Assembly (NCBI GenBank): GCA_001899065.1
Contig: MKUZ01000007.1
Location: forward strand, 106,230 to 170,229
DNA: 64,000 bases
From: Devosia sp. 66-22
GTDB taxonomy: Bacteria; Pseudomonadota; Alphaproteobacteria; Rhizobiales; Devosiaceae
Direction: 5' to 3'
The notes under the pieces are model-generated. The model was not told the origin of the DNA, searched no databases, and saw only the letters and a list, made by a program, of their open reading frames with translations. Positions 56,259 through 64,000 of the stretch are shown piece after piece (position 1 is the first letter of the stretch; the number at the start of each line of letters is the position of its first letter). The position numbers and the translations under genes were made by a program.

Positions 56259-57128
56259 ATGGGCATGACACAGCACCAGACTTTCACCCCTGCAGACGAC
56301 TATGAGACCGTCCGCGCCGCCATCGCCTATCTGAGCGAAACCGGTGCCGAAGACGTCGATCTGGCCCGCTTTTCGCGGTCGCTCGGGATGACCGAGCGGC
56401 AGCTCACCGACCTGTTCCGCCGCTGGTGCGGCCTCAGCCCCAAATCCTTCGCCCAGGCGGTGGCGCTCAATCATGCCAAGCGCCTGCTCGCCGAGAAAGC
56501 GAGCGTGCTGTCGACGACCTTCGAGGTCGGCCTCAGCTCCACGTCGCGGCTGCACGATTTGTTCGTGACCTACGAGGCGATGCCGCCCGGCGCCTTCCGC
56601 CAGCGCGGCGAAGGGCTCGACATGATCTGGGGCGCAGCGCCCTCGCCGTTTGGCACGGCGGTACTGGTCGTGACCGAATACGGCCTCGCCGGGATCGGCT
56701 TTGCCGACGGTGAGAAATCCGTCCAGACGGCGTTCGAGGATCTGCGCGACCGCTGGCCCAATGCCCGCTTCGCGCGCGACGATGCCCGCGTGGCGCCGGT
56801 CGCGGCACGGGTGTTCGAGCCGTCGCGCTGGAACCCGCAGGAGCCGGTGAAGCTGGTGCTGATCGGCACCGATTTCGAGGTGAAGGTGTGGGAGACGCTG
56901 CTCAAGATTCCGGTGGGCCGCGCCACGACCTACCAGTCGGTTGCCGAGCATATCGGCAAACCGAGCGCGTCACGGGCAGTCGGCGCCGCGGTGGGCAAGA
57001 ACCCGATCAGCTTCGTCGTGCCCTGCCATCGCGTTGTCGGCTCGACCGGGGCGCTGACCGGTTACCATTGGGGCGTGCCGCGCAAGCGGGCAATCCTGGG
57101 CTGGGAAGCGGGAGTGATCGCGGCGTAG
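56259..57128 (+). CDS. Ada-like protein: AraC-type HTH plus O6-methylguanine-DNA methyltransferase
   Basis: 289 residues. N-terminal AraC helix-turn-helix (~residues 15-110: LARFSRSLGMTERQLTDLFRRWCGLSPKSF). C-terminal MGMT: FEVKVWETLLKIPVGRATTYQSVA and the active site FVVPCHRVVGSTGALTGYHWG with the acceptor Cys in PCHR. It lacks the N-terminal phosphotriester-sensing zinc domain of E. coli Ada, so self-activation by methyl-phosphotriesters is unlikely. The start is ATG 56259 with GGAG upstream; TTG 56256 and ATG 56265 are alternatives. Confidence 0.9.
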   Translation: MGMTQHQTFTPADDYETVRAAIAYLSETGAEDVDLARFSRSLGMTERQLTDLFRRWCGLSPKSFAQAVALNHAKRLLAEKASVLSTTFEVGLSSTSRLHDLFVTYEAMPPGAFRQRGEGLDMIWGAAPSPFGTAVLVVTEYGLAGIGFADGEKSVQTAFEDLRDRWPNARFARDDARVAPVAARVFEPSRWNPQEPVKLVLIGTDFEVKVWETLLKIPVGRATTYQSVAEHIGKPSASRAVGAAVGKNPISFVVPCHRVVGSTGALTGYHWGVPRKRAILGWEAGVIAA

Positions 57129-57135
57129 GCTTCGC

Positions 57136-57750
57136 CTAGATCGCCACCTTCTCCTTGAGCTTGCCGCCCTTGCCGATGCGATAGACGACGGGCTCGCCGG
57201 TGGCGATCTCGCGCTTGAGGATTTCATCGGGCGTCAGGCCCTCGATCGCCATCACCATCGAGCGCAGCGAATTGCCGTGGGCGGCGACGAGCACCGTCTC
57301 GCCCTCCTTCACGAAGGGCAGGATGACGTCCTCGTAGTAAGGCAGCGTTCTAGCCGCGGTATCCTTGAGCGATTCTCCGCCCGGCGGAGGCACGTCATAG
57401 GACCGGCGCCAGACCAGCACCTGCTCTTCGCCCCATTTTTCGCGCGCATCGTCCTTGTTGAGCCCGGCAAGGTCGCCATAGTCGCGCTCGTTGAGCGCCT
57501 TAGAGCGCGTGATCGTGACCTCGGTGATGCCGAGTTCGTCGAGAATGAGGTCGAGCGTATGCTGGGCGCGCTTGAGCGCCGAGGTGAAGAACACATTGGG
57601 CTCGAGCCCTGCGGCTTTGAGCTTGTGCGCCGTCGCCCTGGCTTCGGCGATCCCCTGTTCGGTGAGATCAGGGTTCTTCCAGCCGGTGAACAGGTTCTTG
57701 AGGTTCCACTCGCTCTGCCCGTGGCGAACGAGGATCAGCGTTCCCGCCAT
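57136..57750 (-). CDS. gpmA: 2,3-bisphosphoglycerate-dependent phosphoglycerate mutase
   Basis: Glycolytic interconversion of 3- and 2-phosphoglycerate. 204 residues from ATG 57750, with GGAG at a better distance than for ATG 57753. [21 protein letters not shown] has the phospho-His, [17 protein letters not shown] the catalytic Glu, [15 protein letters not shown], and the second His in [13 protein letters not shown]. The shorter alphaproteobacterial dPGM form. Follows dapB directly. Confidence 0.95.
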   Translation of the reverse strand: MAGTLILVRHGQSEWNLKNLFTGWKNPDLTEQGIAEARATAHKLKAAGLEPNVFFTSALKRAQHTLDLILDELGITEVTITRSKALNERDYGDLAGLNKDDAREKWGEEQVLVWRRSYDVPPPGGESLKDTAARTLPYYEDVILPFVKEGETVLVAAHGNSLRSMVMAIEGLTPDEILKREIATGEPVVYRIGKGGKLKEKVAI

Positions 57751-57753
57751 CAT

Positions 57754-58566
57754 CTACTCCGTGAAGCCGAGGACGTCGGCCATGCCATAGTATCCCGGCG
57801 GCTGGTCGGCCGCCCATAAAGCAGCCTGCACCGCACCCGCGGCGAACATGCCGCGCTCCTGCGCACTGTGGCTGAGGACAATGCGCTCGGTGTCGCCGGC
57901 TAGAATGACGCTATGTTCGCCGATCACGCCGCCGCCGCGCAGCGTCGCAAAGCCGATGCTGCCCGGCTCGCGCGCCCCCGTGTGGCCGTCGCGCACCTTG
58001 ACCGCATGCTGGTCGAGATCGACGCCGCGGCCCTCGGCAGCCGCACGGCCCAGCATCAGCGCGGTGCCCGATGGCGCGTCGACCTTCTTGTTGTGGTGCA
58101 TCTCGAGCACCTCGATGTCGTAGCCCGGCAGCGCCTTCGCGGCCTGCCGTACGAGGCCGAGCAGCATGTTGATGCCGAGCGAGAAATTGCCCGACTTGAC
58201 GATCCGCGCCCCGGCCGAGCCCGCCTTCTGGATGGCCCAGTCTTCTTCCCTGGAGCAGCCGGTGGTGCCGATGATGTGGACGAGGCCGCGCGGGGCGGCC
58301 AGCTCGGCGAGCAGCACGCTGACGGCGGGCGCGGTGAAATCGATGAGGACATCGGCGCCCTCGAGCGCCGCTTCGGCATTGTCGCCGATCGCGACGCCGA
58401 GCGGGCCGGCGCCCGCGAGCTCGCCGGCATCGCGGCCGATGGCCGATGAGCCGGGACGGTCGAAGGCGGAGTGCAGCAGGAGGCCGGGCGTCGCGGCGAC
58501 GGCCCGGATGTTGGCCTGCCCCATCCGTCCGCCGGCACCGGCGATGGCAACGCGAAGAGTGGTCAT
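57754..58566 (-). CDS. dapB: 4-hydroxy-tetrahydrodipicolinate reductase
   Basis: Lysine/diaminopimelate pathway reductase. 270 residues. N-terminal Rossmann VAIAGAGGRMGQANIRAV, VLIDFTAPAVSVLLAEL, IIGTTGCSREE, and the catalytic EMHHNKKVDAPSGTALMLG. Same strand as gpmA, 0-3 bp away. Confidence 0.97.
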   Translation of the reverse strand: MTTLRVAIAGAGGRMGQANIRAVAATPGLLLHSAFDRPGSSAIGRDAGELAGAGPLGVAIGDNAEAALEGADVLIDFTAPAVSVLLAELAAPRGLVHIIGTTGCSREEDWAIQKAGSAGARIVKSGNFSLGINMLLGLVRQAAKALPGYDIEVLEMHHNKKVDAPSGTALMLGRAAAEGRGVDLDQHAVKVRDGHTGAREPGSIGFATLRGGGVIGEHSVILAGDTERIVLSHSAQERGMFAAGAVQAALWAADQPPGYYGMADVLGFTE

Positions 58567-58605
58567 GACGCACCCTTAGCGAGGGTGCGCGTCAGAATCC
58601 ACCGT

Positions 58606-59301
58606 CTAGGCGATGGCATGGCCGTGCATTTCGGCGAGGATGGCCCGGGCTGCGGCCGCCGGATCGGCCGCCGCGGTGATCGGACGGCCGACGACCAGAT
58701 GGCTCGCGCCGGCATCGAGCGCGGCCGCCGGCCCCATGACGCGCTTCTGGTCGCCTACGGCGCTACCGGCAGGGCGGATGCCGGGGGTGACAATGGCCAT
58801 GTCGGGCCCGACGATCGTGCGCACAATTTCCGCCTCGCGCGGCGAGCAGACGAGGCCGCCGATCCCGGCCGCCCTGGCCTGCCCGGCGCGCAGCGCGACA
58901 AGCCCGGCGGTATCGCGGGCGAAGCCGGCCTCGGCGACGTCCTTGTCGTCCATCGAGGTCAGCACCGAAACGCCCAGGATGGTGAGATCCGACCCCGCGG
59001 CGCCAGTCACGGCGGCACGCATGCACTGGGGGTAGGCGTGGACCGTCAGCATTGTCGCGCCCGTCCGGGTGATGGCGGCGACGCCCTTTTCGACCGTGTT
59101 GTCGATATCGAGGAGCTTGAGGTCGAAGAATACGCGCTTGCCGGCGGCGAGCAGCTCCCTGCCGAGGGCAAAGCCGTCGCCGCCATAGAAGAGCTGGTAG
59201 CCGATCTTGAAGAAATCGGCGGCGCCATCGAGCGCTTCGACCAGCGCAGCGGCCTCCCTGCGCGTATCCACGTCGAGGGCGACGATGAGCGTTCCGGCCA
59301 T
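58606..59301 (-). CDS. pyrF: Orotidine 5'-phosphate decarboxylase
   Basis: Last step of UMP synthesis. 231 residues from ATG 59301 with GGAGA upstream. [37 protein letters not shown], and the catalytic [17 protein letters not shown] (D-x-K-x-x-D). C-terminal [21 protein letters not shown] binds phosphate. 39 bp before dapB, same strand. Confidence 0.96.
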   Translation of the reverse strand: MAGTLIVALDVDTRREAAALVEALDGAADFFKIGYQLFYGGDGFALGRELLAAGKRVFFDLKLLDIDNTVEKGVAAITRTGATMLTVHAYPQCMRAAVTGAAGSDLTILGVSVLTSMDDKDVAEAGFARDTAGLVALRAGQARAAGIGGLVCSPREAEIVRTIVGPDMAIVTPGIRPAGSAVGDQKRVMGPAAALDAGASHLVVGRPITAAADPAAAARAILAEMHGHAIA

Positions 59302-59355
59302 GGCATGTCTCCGATTTACGGGCTCATGCCCCAATCGGACGAGCGATGCAAGGCG

Positions 59356-59943
59356 CTAGAGCGTGCCCTTGGTGCTGGGGATTTTGTCCTTGGCGCGGGG
59401 GTCGATCTCGACGGCATCGCGCAGGGCGCGAGCCAGCGCCTTGAAGGCCGATTCGGCGATGTGGTGGTTGTTGTCGCCATACATGCATTCGACATGCAGC
59501 GTGATGCCGGCGTTCATGGCAAAGGCCTGGAACCACTCGCGAAACAGCTCGGTGTCCATCTCGCCGATCTTGTCGCGGTTGAACTCCACCTTCCACACGA
59601 GGAAGGGCCGGCCCGAGACGTCGAGCGCGACGCGGGTGAGCGTGCCGTCCATCACGAGGTCGGACGACGCGTAGCGGCGGATACCCTTCTTGTCGCCCAG
59701 CGCCTGCCTTATCGCTTCGCCCAGTGCGATGCCGACATCCTCGGCCGTGTGGTGGAAGTCGATGTGGAGGTCGCCTTTGGCCCGGACACGAATGTCGATC
59801 AGCGAGTGCTTGCTGAGCTGGTCGAGCATGTGATCGAGGAAGCCGATGCCGGTCTCGATGTCATAAGTGCCTGAGCCATCGAGGTTTACCGACACGGCGA
59901 TGTCGGTCTCGTTGGTCTTTCGCTTGATCTCGGCGGTTCTCAT
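59356..59943 (-). CDS. hisB: Imidazoleglycerol-phosphate dehydratase HisB
   Basis: Seventh step of histidine synthesis; monofunctional dehydratase of 195 residues. Metal-binding [15 protein letters not shown] and [18 protein letters not shown]. In this chromosome it is separated from hisHAFE by about 7 kb and sits opposite hslV, sharing an intergenic region with it. Confidence 0.97.
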   Translation of the reverse strand: MRTAEIKRKTNETDIAVSVNLDGSGTYDIETGIGFLDHMLDQLSKHSLIDIRVRAKGDLHIDFHHTAEDVGIALGEAIRQALGDKKGIRRYASSDLVMDGTLTRVALDVSGRPFLVWKVEFNRDKIGEMDTELFREWFQAFAMNAGITLHVECMYGDNNHHIAESAFKALARALRDAVEIDPRAKDKIPSTKGTL

Positions 59944-59972
59944 CTGGATGTTTCCATCGGCAATTGCCGATC

Positions 59973-60001
59973 ATTGCATTCGGGCGCTTTGCCCCTAAAT
60001 A
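59973..60001 (+). promoter_or_regulatory. Candidate RpoH-type promoter of hslVU
   Basis: ATTG at 59973-59976 and CCCCTAAATA at 59992-60001, 15 bp apart, match the -10 box well and the -35 box partially. It lies 26 bp upstream of hslV, whose ribosome site TTGGAGTG follows. Confidence 0.5.
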
Positions 60002-60026
60002 CGGTGAAATCCTTTTGGAGTGTTGA

Positions 60027-60584
60027 ATGTCAAAGGACAACGAATTTCCCGGCTGGCACGGCACGACCATCGTGTCGGTCCGCAAGGGCAACAAGGTGGT
60101 CGTCGCCGGCGACGGACAGGTCTCGGTCGGCAACACCGTGATGAAGCACAATGCGCGCAAGGTGCGCCGGCTGGTGGGCGACAAGGTGATCGGCGGCTTT
60201 GCCGGCTCGACCGCGGACGCCTTCACGCTGTTCGAACGGCTCGAAAAGAAGCTCGAGCAATATCCCGACCGGTTGATGCGCGCTGCGGTCGAGCTTGCCA
60301 AGGACTGGCGCGGCGACCGCTATCTGCGCCATCTCGAGGCGATGATGATCGTCGCCGACAAGGAGACGACGCTGGTCATTACCGGAAATGGCGACGTACT
60401 CACTCCCGACAAGGGCGTGATCGCGATCGGCTCGGGCGGCAATTACGCGCAGAGCGCCGCGCTGGCGCTGGCCGAGAACACCGACATGGATGCAGAGGAA
60501 ATCGCGCGCAAGGCGATGAAGATCGCCGCCGAGATCTGCATCTACACCAACGAAAGCGTGACGCTCGAAAAGATCGAGGCCTGA
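60027..60584 (+). CDS. hslV: ATP-dependent protease subunit HslV
   Basis: 185-residue proteasome-like peptidase. Propeptide [12 protein letters not shown] precedes the catalytic Thr in [22 protein letters not shown] (split across the motif); mature Thr after [17 protein letters not shown] and [17 protein letters not shown] are conserved. Forms a complex with HslU, encoded 88 bp downstream. Confidence 0.98.
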   Translation: MSKDNEFPGWHGTTIVSVRKGNKVVVAGDGQVSVGNTVMKHNARKVRRLVGDKVIGGFAGSTADAFTLFERLEKKLEQYPDRLMRAAVELAKDWRGDRYLRHLEAMMIVADKETTLVITGNGDVLTPDKGVIAIGSGGNYAQSAALALAENTDMDAEEIARKAMKIAAEICIYTNESVTLEKIEA

Positions 60585-60672
60585 TATGCTGAACGAGCCC
60601 AACAGCCCGGCTTATGAAAGCGGGCACAATGACGACGCGCTTCGTAGCGAAGGCGTTACCAAGGACAAGACA

Positions 60673-61974
60673 ATGCCCGATACCTCGACCCTGAGCCCGC
60701 GCGAGATCGTGGCGGAGCTCGACCGCTACATCATCGGCCAGAAGGACGCCAAGCGCGCCGTGGCCGTGGCGCTGCGCAACCGCTGGCGCCGGCAGCAACT
60801 CCCCGAGGCGCTGCGCCATGAAGTGACGCCCAAGAACATCCTGATGATCGGGCCGACGGGCGTCGGCAAGACAGAGATCAGCCGCCGCCTCGCCAAGCTG
60901 GCACAGGCGCCGTTCATCAAGGTCGAGGCCACCAAGTTCACCGAGGTGGGCTATGTCGGCCGCGACGTCGAGCAGATGATCCGCGACCTGGTCGAAGCCG
61001 GTATTGGCGTGCTGCGCGACATCAGGCGCGACGAGGTCAAGCAGAAGGCGCATGAGAACGCCGAAGAGCGCGTGCTCGACGCCCTGGTGGGCGCCAGCGC
61101 CGGCTCGGCGACGCGCGACTCGTTCCGCAAGAAGCTCAGGGCCGGCGAGCTCGACGATCGCGAGATCGAGGTCGAAGTGTCGGCGCAGGGACCGCAGGGC
61201 GGGATGTTCGAGATTCCCGGCCAGCCCAACATGATCAACATCCAGGACATGATCAGCAAGGCGATGGGCGGCCGCTCCGCCAAGCGCAAGGTGAAGGTCA
61301 AGGAATCGCACGCGCTGCTGATGGCCGACGAGGCCGACAAGCTGCTCGACCAGGACCAGCTTACCCGCGAGGCGGTGGAGCTGACCGAGAACCACGGCAT
61401 CGTGTTCATCGACGAGATCGACAAGGTGGCGGGCGGCGACCGCGGCTATTCCGGCCCGAGCCGCGAAGGCGTGCAGCGCGACCTGCTGCCGCTGATCGAA
61501 GGCACGACGGTGTCGACCAAGTACGGGCCGGTCAAGACCGACCACATCCTGTTCATCGCCTCGGGCGCGTTCCATGTGAGCAAGCCCAGCGACCTGCTGC
61601 CGGAGCTGCAGGGCCGCCTGCCGATCCGCGTCGAGCTGTCGGCGCTGAGCAAGGACGACCTGGTGGGCATCCTCAAGGACACCGACGCTTCGCTGATCAA
61701 GCAGTATGTGGCGCTGATGGCCACCGAGGGCCTGACGCTCGACTTCCAGGACGAGGGCATCGATGCCATCGCCGACGCGGCGGTGAAGGTGAACTCGACG
61801 GTCGAGAACATCGGCGCGCGCCGCCTCCAGACCATCATGGAGCGGCTGGTCGAAGACATCTCCTTCGAAGCGTCCGAGAAGCAGGGCGAGGTCATCCGGA
61901 TCGACCGCGCCTATGTGAACGACCGCATCGGCAAGATGGCCGCGGACGCAGATCTGAGCCGGTTCGTCCTCTAA
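60673..61974 (+). CDS. hslU: HslU ATPase subunit
   Basis: AAA+ unfoldase of the HslVU protease, 433 residues from ATG 60673 with AAGGA upstream; an in-frame ATG at 60595 adds a nonconserved leader. [27 protein letters not shown], Walker [21 protein letters not shown], Walker [12 protein letters not shown], sensor region [19 protein letters not shown]. Terminator immediately after. Confidence 0.98.
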   Translation: MPDTSTLSPREIVAELDRYIIGQKDAKRAVAVALRNRWRRQQLPEALRHEVTPKNILMIGPTGVGKTEISRRLAKLAQAPFIKVEATKFTEVGYVGRDVEQMIRDLVEAGIGVLRDIRRDEVKQKAHENAEERVLDALVGASAGSATRDSFRKKLRAGELDDREIEVEVSAQGPQGGMFEIPGQPNMINIQDMISKAMGGRSAKRKVKVKESHALLMADEADKLLDQDQLTREAVELTENHGIVFIDEIDKVAGGDRGYSGPSREGVQRDLLPLIEGTTVSTKYGPVKTDHILFIASGAFHVSKPSDLLPELQGRLPIRVELSALSKDDLVGILKDTDASLIKQYVALMATEGLTLDFQDEGIDAIADAAVKVNSTVENIGARRLQTIMERLVEDISFEASEKQGEVIRIDRAYVNDRIGKMAADADLSRFVL

Positions 61975-61994
61975 GTAGAATCTGAGTTTAGTCC

Positions 61995-62030
61995 TGAGGC
62001 GGCATCGCAGGGTGCCGCCTCATTGATTCT
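61995..62030 (+). terminator. Terminator after hslU
   Basis: TGAGGCGGCA, 8-base loop, TGCCGCCTCA form a perfect 10-bp stem starting 21 bp after the hslU stop, followed by TTGATTCT. Confidence 0.8.
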
Positions 62031-62153
62031 GTGCGGAGGTCCTCGCCCGCTGACATCGCCGGCCCCGTCCCACCAGGGAGGCGACCAGGCATGGCGTGGT
62101 GGGTGGGGGCTTCCTGTGCTAGTGCAGAACTCCCCGACTCACCCGCGCTGCCC

Positions 62154-63965
62154 ATGGCCCTTCTCGACCTCCGACCCGATCCGCACGACGTGCTGCACAA
62201 GATCTTCGGTCATGCCGGATTTCGCGGGCAGCAGGGCGATGTGGTGAGCCACATTGTGGCGGGCGGCGATGCGGTGGTGCTGTTCCCCACCGGCGCCGGC
62301 AAGTCGATCTGCTACCAGGTGCCCGCGCTTTGCCGGCATGGCGTCGGAATCGTCGTCTCGCCGCTGATTGCGCTGATGCGCGACCAGGTCGAGGCGATGC
62401 GGCAGCAGGGCGTGCGGGCCGAGGCGCTCAACTCGTCGATGACGCCCGAATCCGCGGCGGGGGTGAAGAGCCTGCTGCGGCGCGGCGCGCTCGACCTGCT
62501 CTATGTCGCGCCCGAGCGCATCATGACGTCGGGCTTCCTGCAGATGATCGCCGATGTCGACATCTCGCTGTTCGCGATCGACGAAGCCCATTGCGTGAGC
62601 CAATGGGGCCACGATTTCCGGCCGGACTATCGCGAGCTGAGCCGCCTGGCGGAACTGTTCCCCAATGTGCCGCGCGTGGCGCTGACCGCCACCGCCGATG
62701 CGGTGACGCGCGAGGACATCATCGACCGCCTGCACCTGCGGCAGGCCAAGGTGTTCTCCACCAGCTTCGACCGGCCCAATATCAGCTACACCATCGTCGA
62801 GCGGAACAACGGCAAGAAGCAGCTTCTCGAGCTTCTCAAGCGCCACAAGGGCGAGAGCGGCATCGTCTACTGCCTGTCGCGCAACAAGGTGGAAGACACC
62901 GCCGAGTGGCTCAACGGACAGGGCGTGCCGGCGCTGCCCTATCACGCCGGACTGCCGGCGCAGGTCCGCTCGCGCAACCAGGATGCGTTCCTCAAGGAGG
63001 ATGCGGTGTGCCTCGTCGCCACCGTCGCCTTCGGCATGGGGATCGACAAGCCCGATGTGCGCTATGTCGCCCATCTCGACATGCCCAGTTCGATCGAGGC
63101 CTATTATCAGGAGACAGGACGCGCCGGCCGCGACGGGCAGCCCTCCGATGCGTTCATGACTTATGGCATGAGCGACGTGGTGCAGCGCCGCCGGATGATC
63201 GATGAAGGCGAGGCGCCCGAGGAGATCAAGCGCGTCGAGCGGCGCAAGCTCGAAGCCTTGCTCGCCATCTGCGAGACCGCCTCGTGCCGCCGGCAGGCCC
63301 TGCTCAAGCATTTCGGCGAGGACCATCCCGGCGACTGCGGCGGCTGTGACGCCTGCCTCGATCCGGCCGAGACCTGGGACGGCACGGAGGCCGCCATCAA
63401 GGTGCTCGCCGCGATCTACCGCACCGGCCAGCGCTTCGGTGCGGGACACATTGTCGACGTGCTCAAGGGCAAGGAAACCGAAAAGGTGCTCATGAACGGG
63501 CACCACACCCAGCCGGTGTTCGGCAAGGGCGAGGAACTCGACGCCAAAGGCTGGCAATCGGTGATCCGCCAGCTCACGGCGCAGGGACTGATCACGGTCG
63601 ACACGGCCGGCTTCGGCTCGCTGCATCTCGCCGAGGCGGCGCGGGCGGTGTTCAAGCACGAGCGTACGGTCACGCTGCGCAAGGATCAGCCCAGGAAGGC
63701 GGCCGAGACGAAGCGCGCCTTGGGCAAGGCCGTCGACCTGCCGGAGCCGGCGGCGGCGCTGTTCGACCTGCTTCGCAACGAGCGCAGCAAGCTCGCCAAG
63801 CAACAGGGCGTGCCGCCCTATGTGATCTTCCACGATACGACGCTGCGTGCCATGGCGCTGGCGCGGCCGCGCAATCTGCACGACATGGAAGAGCTGCCCG
63901 GCATGGGCACGACAAAGCTCGACCGTTATGGAGCGGCGTTCTTGAAGGTGATCGCGGCCGCCTAG
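62154..63965 (+). CDS. recQ: ATP-dependent DNA helicase RecQ
   Basis: 3'-5' DNA helicase, 603 residues. ATG 62154 begins [23 protein letters not shown]. Walker [21 protein letters not shown] box [20 protein letters not shown], helicase motif [21 protein letters not shown] zinc cysteines in [10 protein letters not shown], and a C-terminal HRDC domain with [19 protein letters not shown]. An upstream open frame lacks family similarity. Confidence 0.96.
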   Translation: MALLDLRPDPHDVLHKIFGHAGFRGQQGDVVSHIVAGGDAVVLFPTGAGKSICYQVPALCRHGVGIVVSPLIALMRDQVEAMRQQGVRAEALNSSMTPESAAGVKSLLRRGALDLLYVAPERIMTSGFLQMIADVDISLFAIDEAHCVSQWGHDFRPDYRELSRLAELFPNVPRVALTATADAVTREDIIDRLHLRQAKVFSTSFDRPNISYTIVERNNGKKQLLELLKRHKGESGIVYCLSRNKVEDTAEWLNGQGVPALPYHAGLPAQVRSRNQDAFLKEDAVCLVATVAFGMGIDKPDVRYVAHLDMPSSIEAYYQETGRAGRDGQPSDAFMTYGMSDVVQRRRMIDEGEAPEEIKRVERRKLEALLAICETASCRRQALLKHFGEDHPGDCGGCDACLDPAETWDGTEAAIKVLAAIYRTGQRFGAGHIVDVLKGKETEKVLMNGHHTQPVFGKGEELDAKGWQSVIRQLTAQGLITVDTAGFGSLHLAEAARAVFKHERTVTLRKDQPRKAAETKRALGKAVDLPEPAAALFDLLRNERSKLAKQQGVPPYVIFHDTTLRAMALARPRNLHDMEELPGMGTTKLDRYGAAFLKVIAAA

Positions 63966-64000
63966 GTGTCGAAGCTATGAAGGTTGTTCATTCGGAGAGG

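Overview
The window is a high-G+C chromosomal segment with dense, often overlapping genes. It most likely comes from an alphaproteobacterium of the order Hyphomicrobiales; a Devosia-like genome fits. Supporting signs are the PII uridylyltransferase GlnD upstream of murJ, the compact hisH-hisA-hisF-hisE run followed by coaA, the hemW-rdgB-rph / hrcA-grpE neighbourhood, and RpoH-type promoters with CTTG and CCCCTAT boxes. The taxonomic call is an inference. No rRNA, complete tRNA or CRISPR array was found.

Positions 1-8550 hold a minus-strand run in the transcription order mutS, glnD, murJ, kbl, tdh: mismatch repair, nitrogen signalling, lipid II flippase and threonine breakdown. Positions 8631-16844 are a pentose-utilisation block. 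A LacI-type regulator, xylB, xylA, a GH43 xylosidase-like gene and an NAD-dependent epimerase lie on the minus strand, with a divergent mutarotase and a DUF1697 gene on the plus strand. The GH43 gene has a visible single-base frameshift near its start, and two inverted repeats sit in this block. Positions 16868-22617 carry small regulator/effector pairs (ArsR-VOC, a WYL regulator, Ohr-OhrR), two poorly characterised envelope proteins, an RTX-repeat protein and two decayed genes.

Positions 22717-34710 hold a FecR-domain protein, YifB/ComM, small enzymes, a GH25 lipoprotein, a rare epimerase-FAD oxidoreductase fusion, MarC, a methyltransferase, and the conserved set gshB-yraN-rsmI divergent from an LpoA-like lipoprotein. 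Positions 34711-37076 look like a small accessory insertion. It has an IS1595-family transposase directly abutting the LpoA-like gene, a possible 36-residue ORF, a perfect 14-bp hairpin, a winged-helix-like hypothetical gene whose 3' end contains a tRNA/tmRNA-3'-end-like sequence, and a basic hypothetical protein.

Positions 37073-46482 form a housekeeping and proteostasis block: hemW, rdgB and rph on the minus strand; hrcA, grpE, dnaK, a tiny OmdA-like gene and dnaJ on the plus strand. A good RpoH-type promoter precedes dnaK. Positions 46621-49969 hold small enzymes and regulators. Positions 49966-53407 are the his operon plus coaA. Positions 53404-63965 carry a PfkB kinase, nth, an Ada-like repair protein, gpmA, dapB, pyrF, hisB, hslVU (again with an RpoH-like promoter) and recQ. 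Overall the window is mostly core metabolism and stress response, with novelty concentrated at about 11.1-14.0, 18.3-20.2, 27.6-29.6 and 34.7-36.8 kb.
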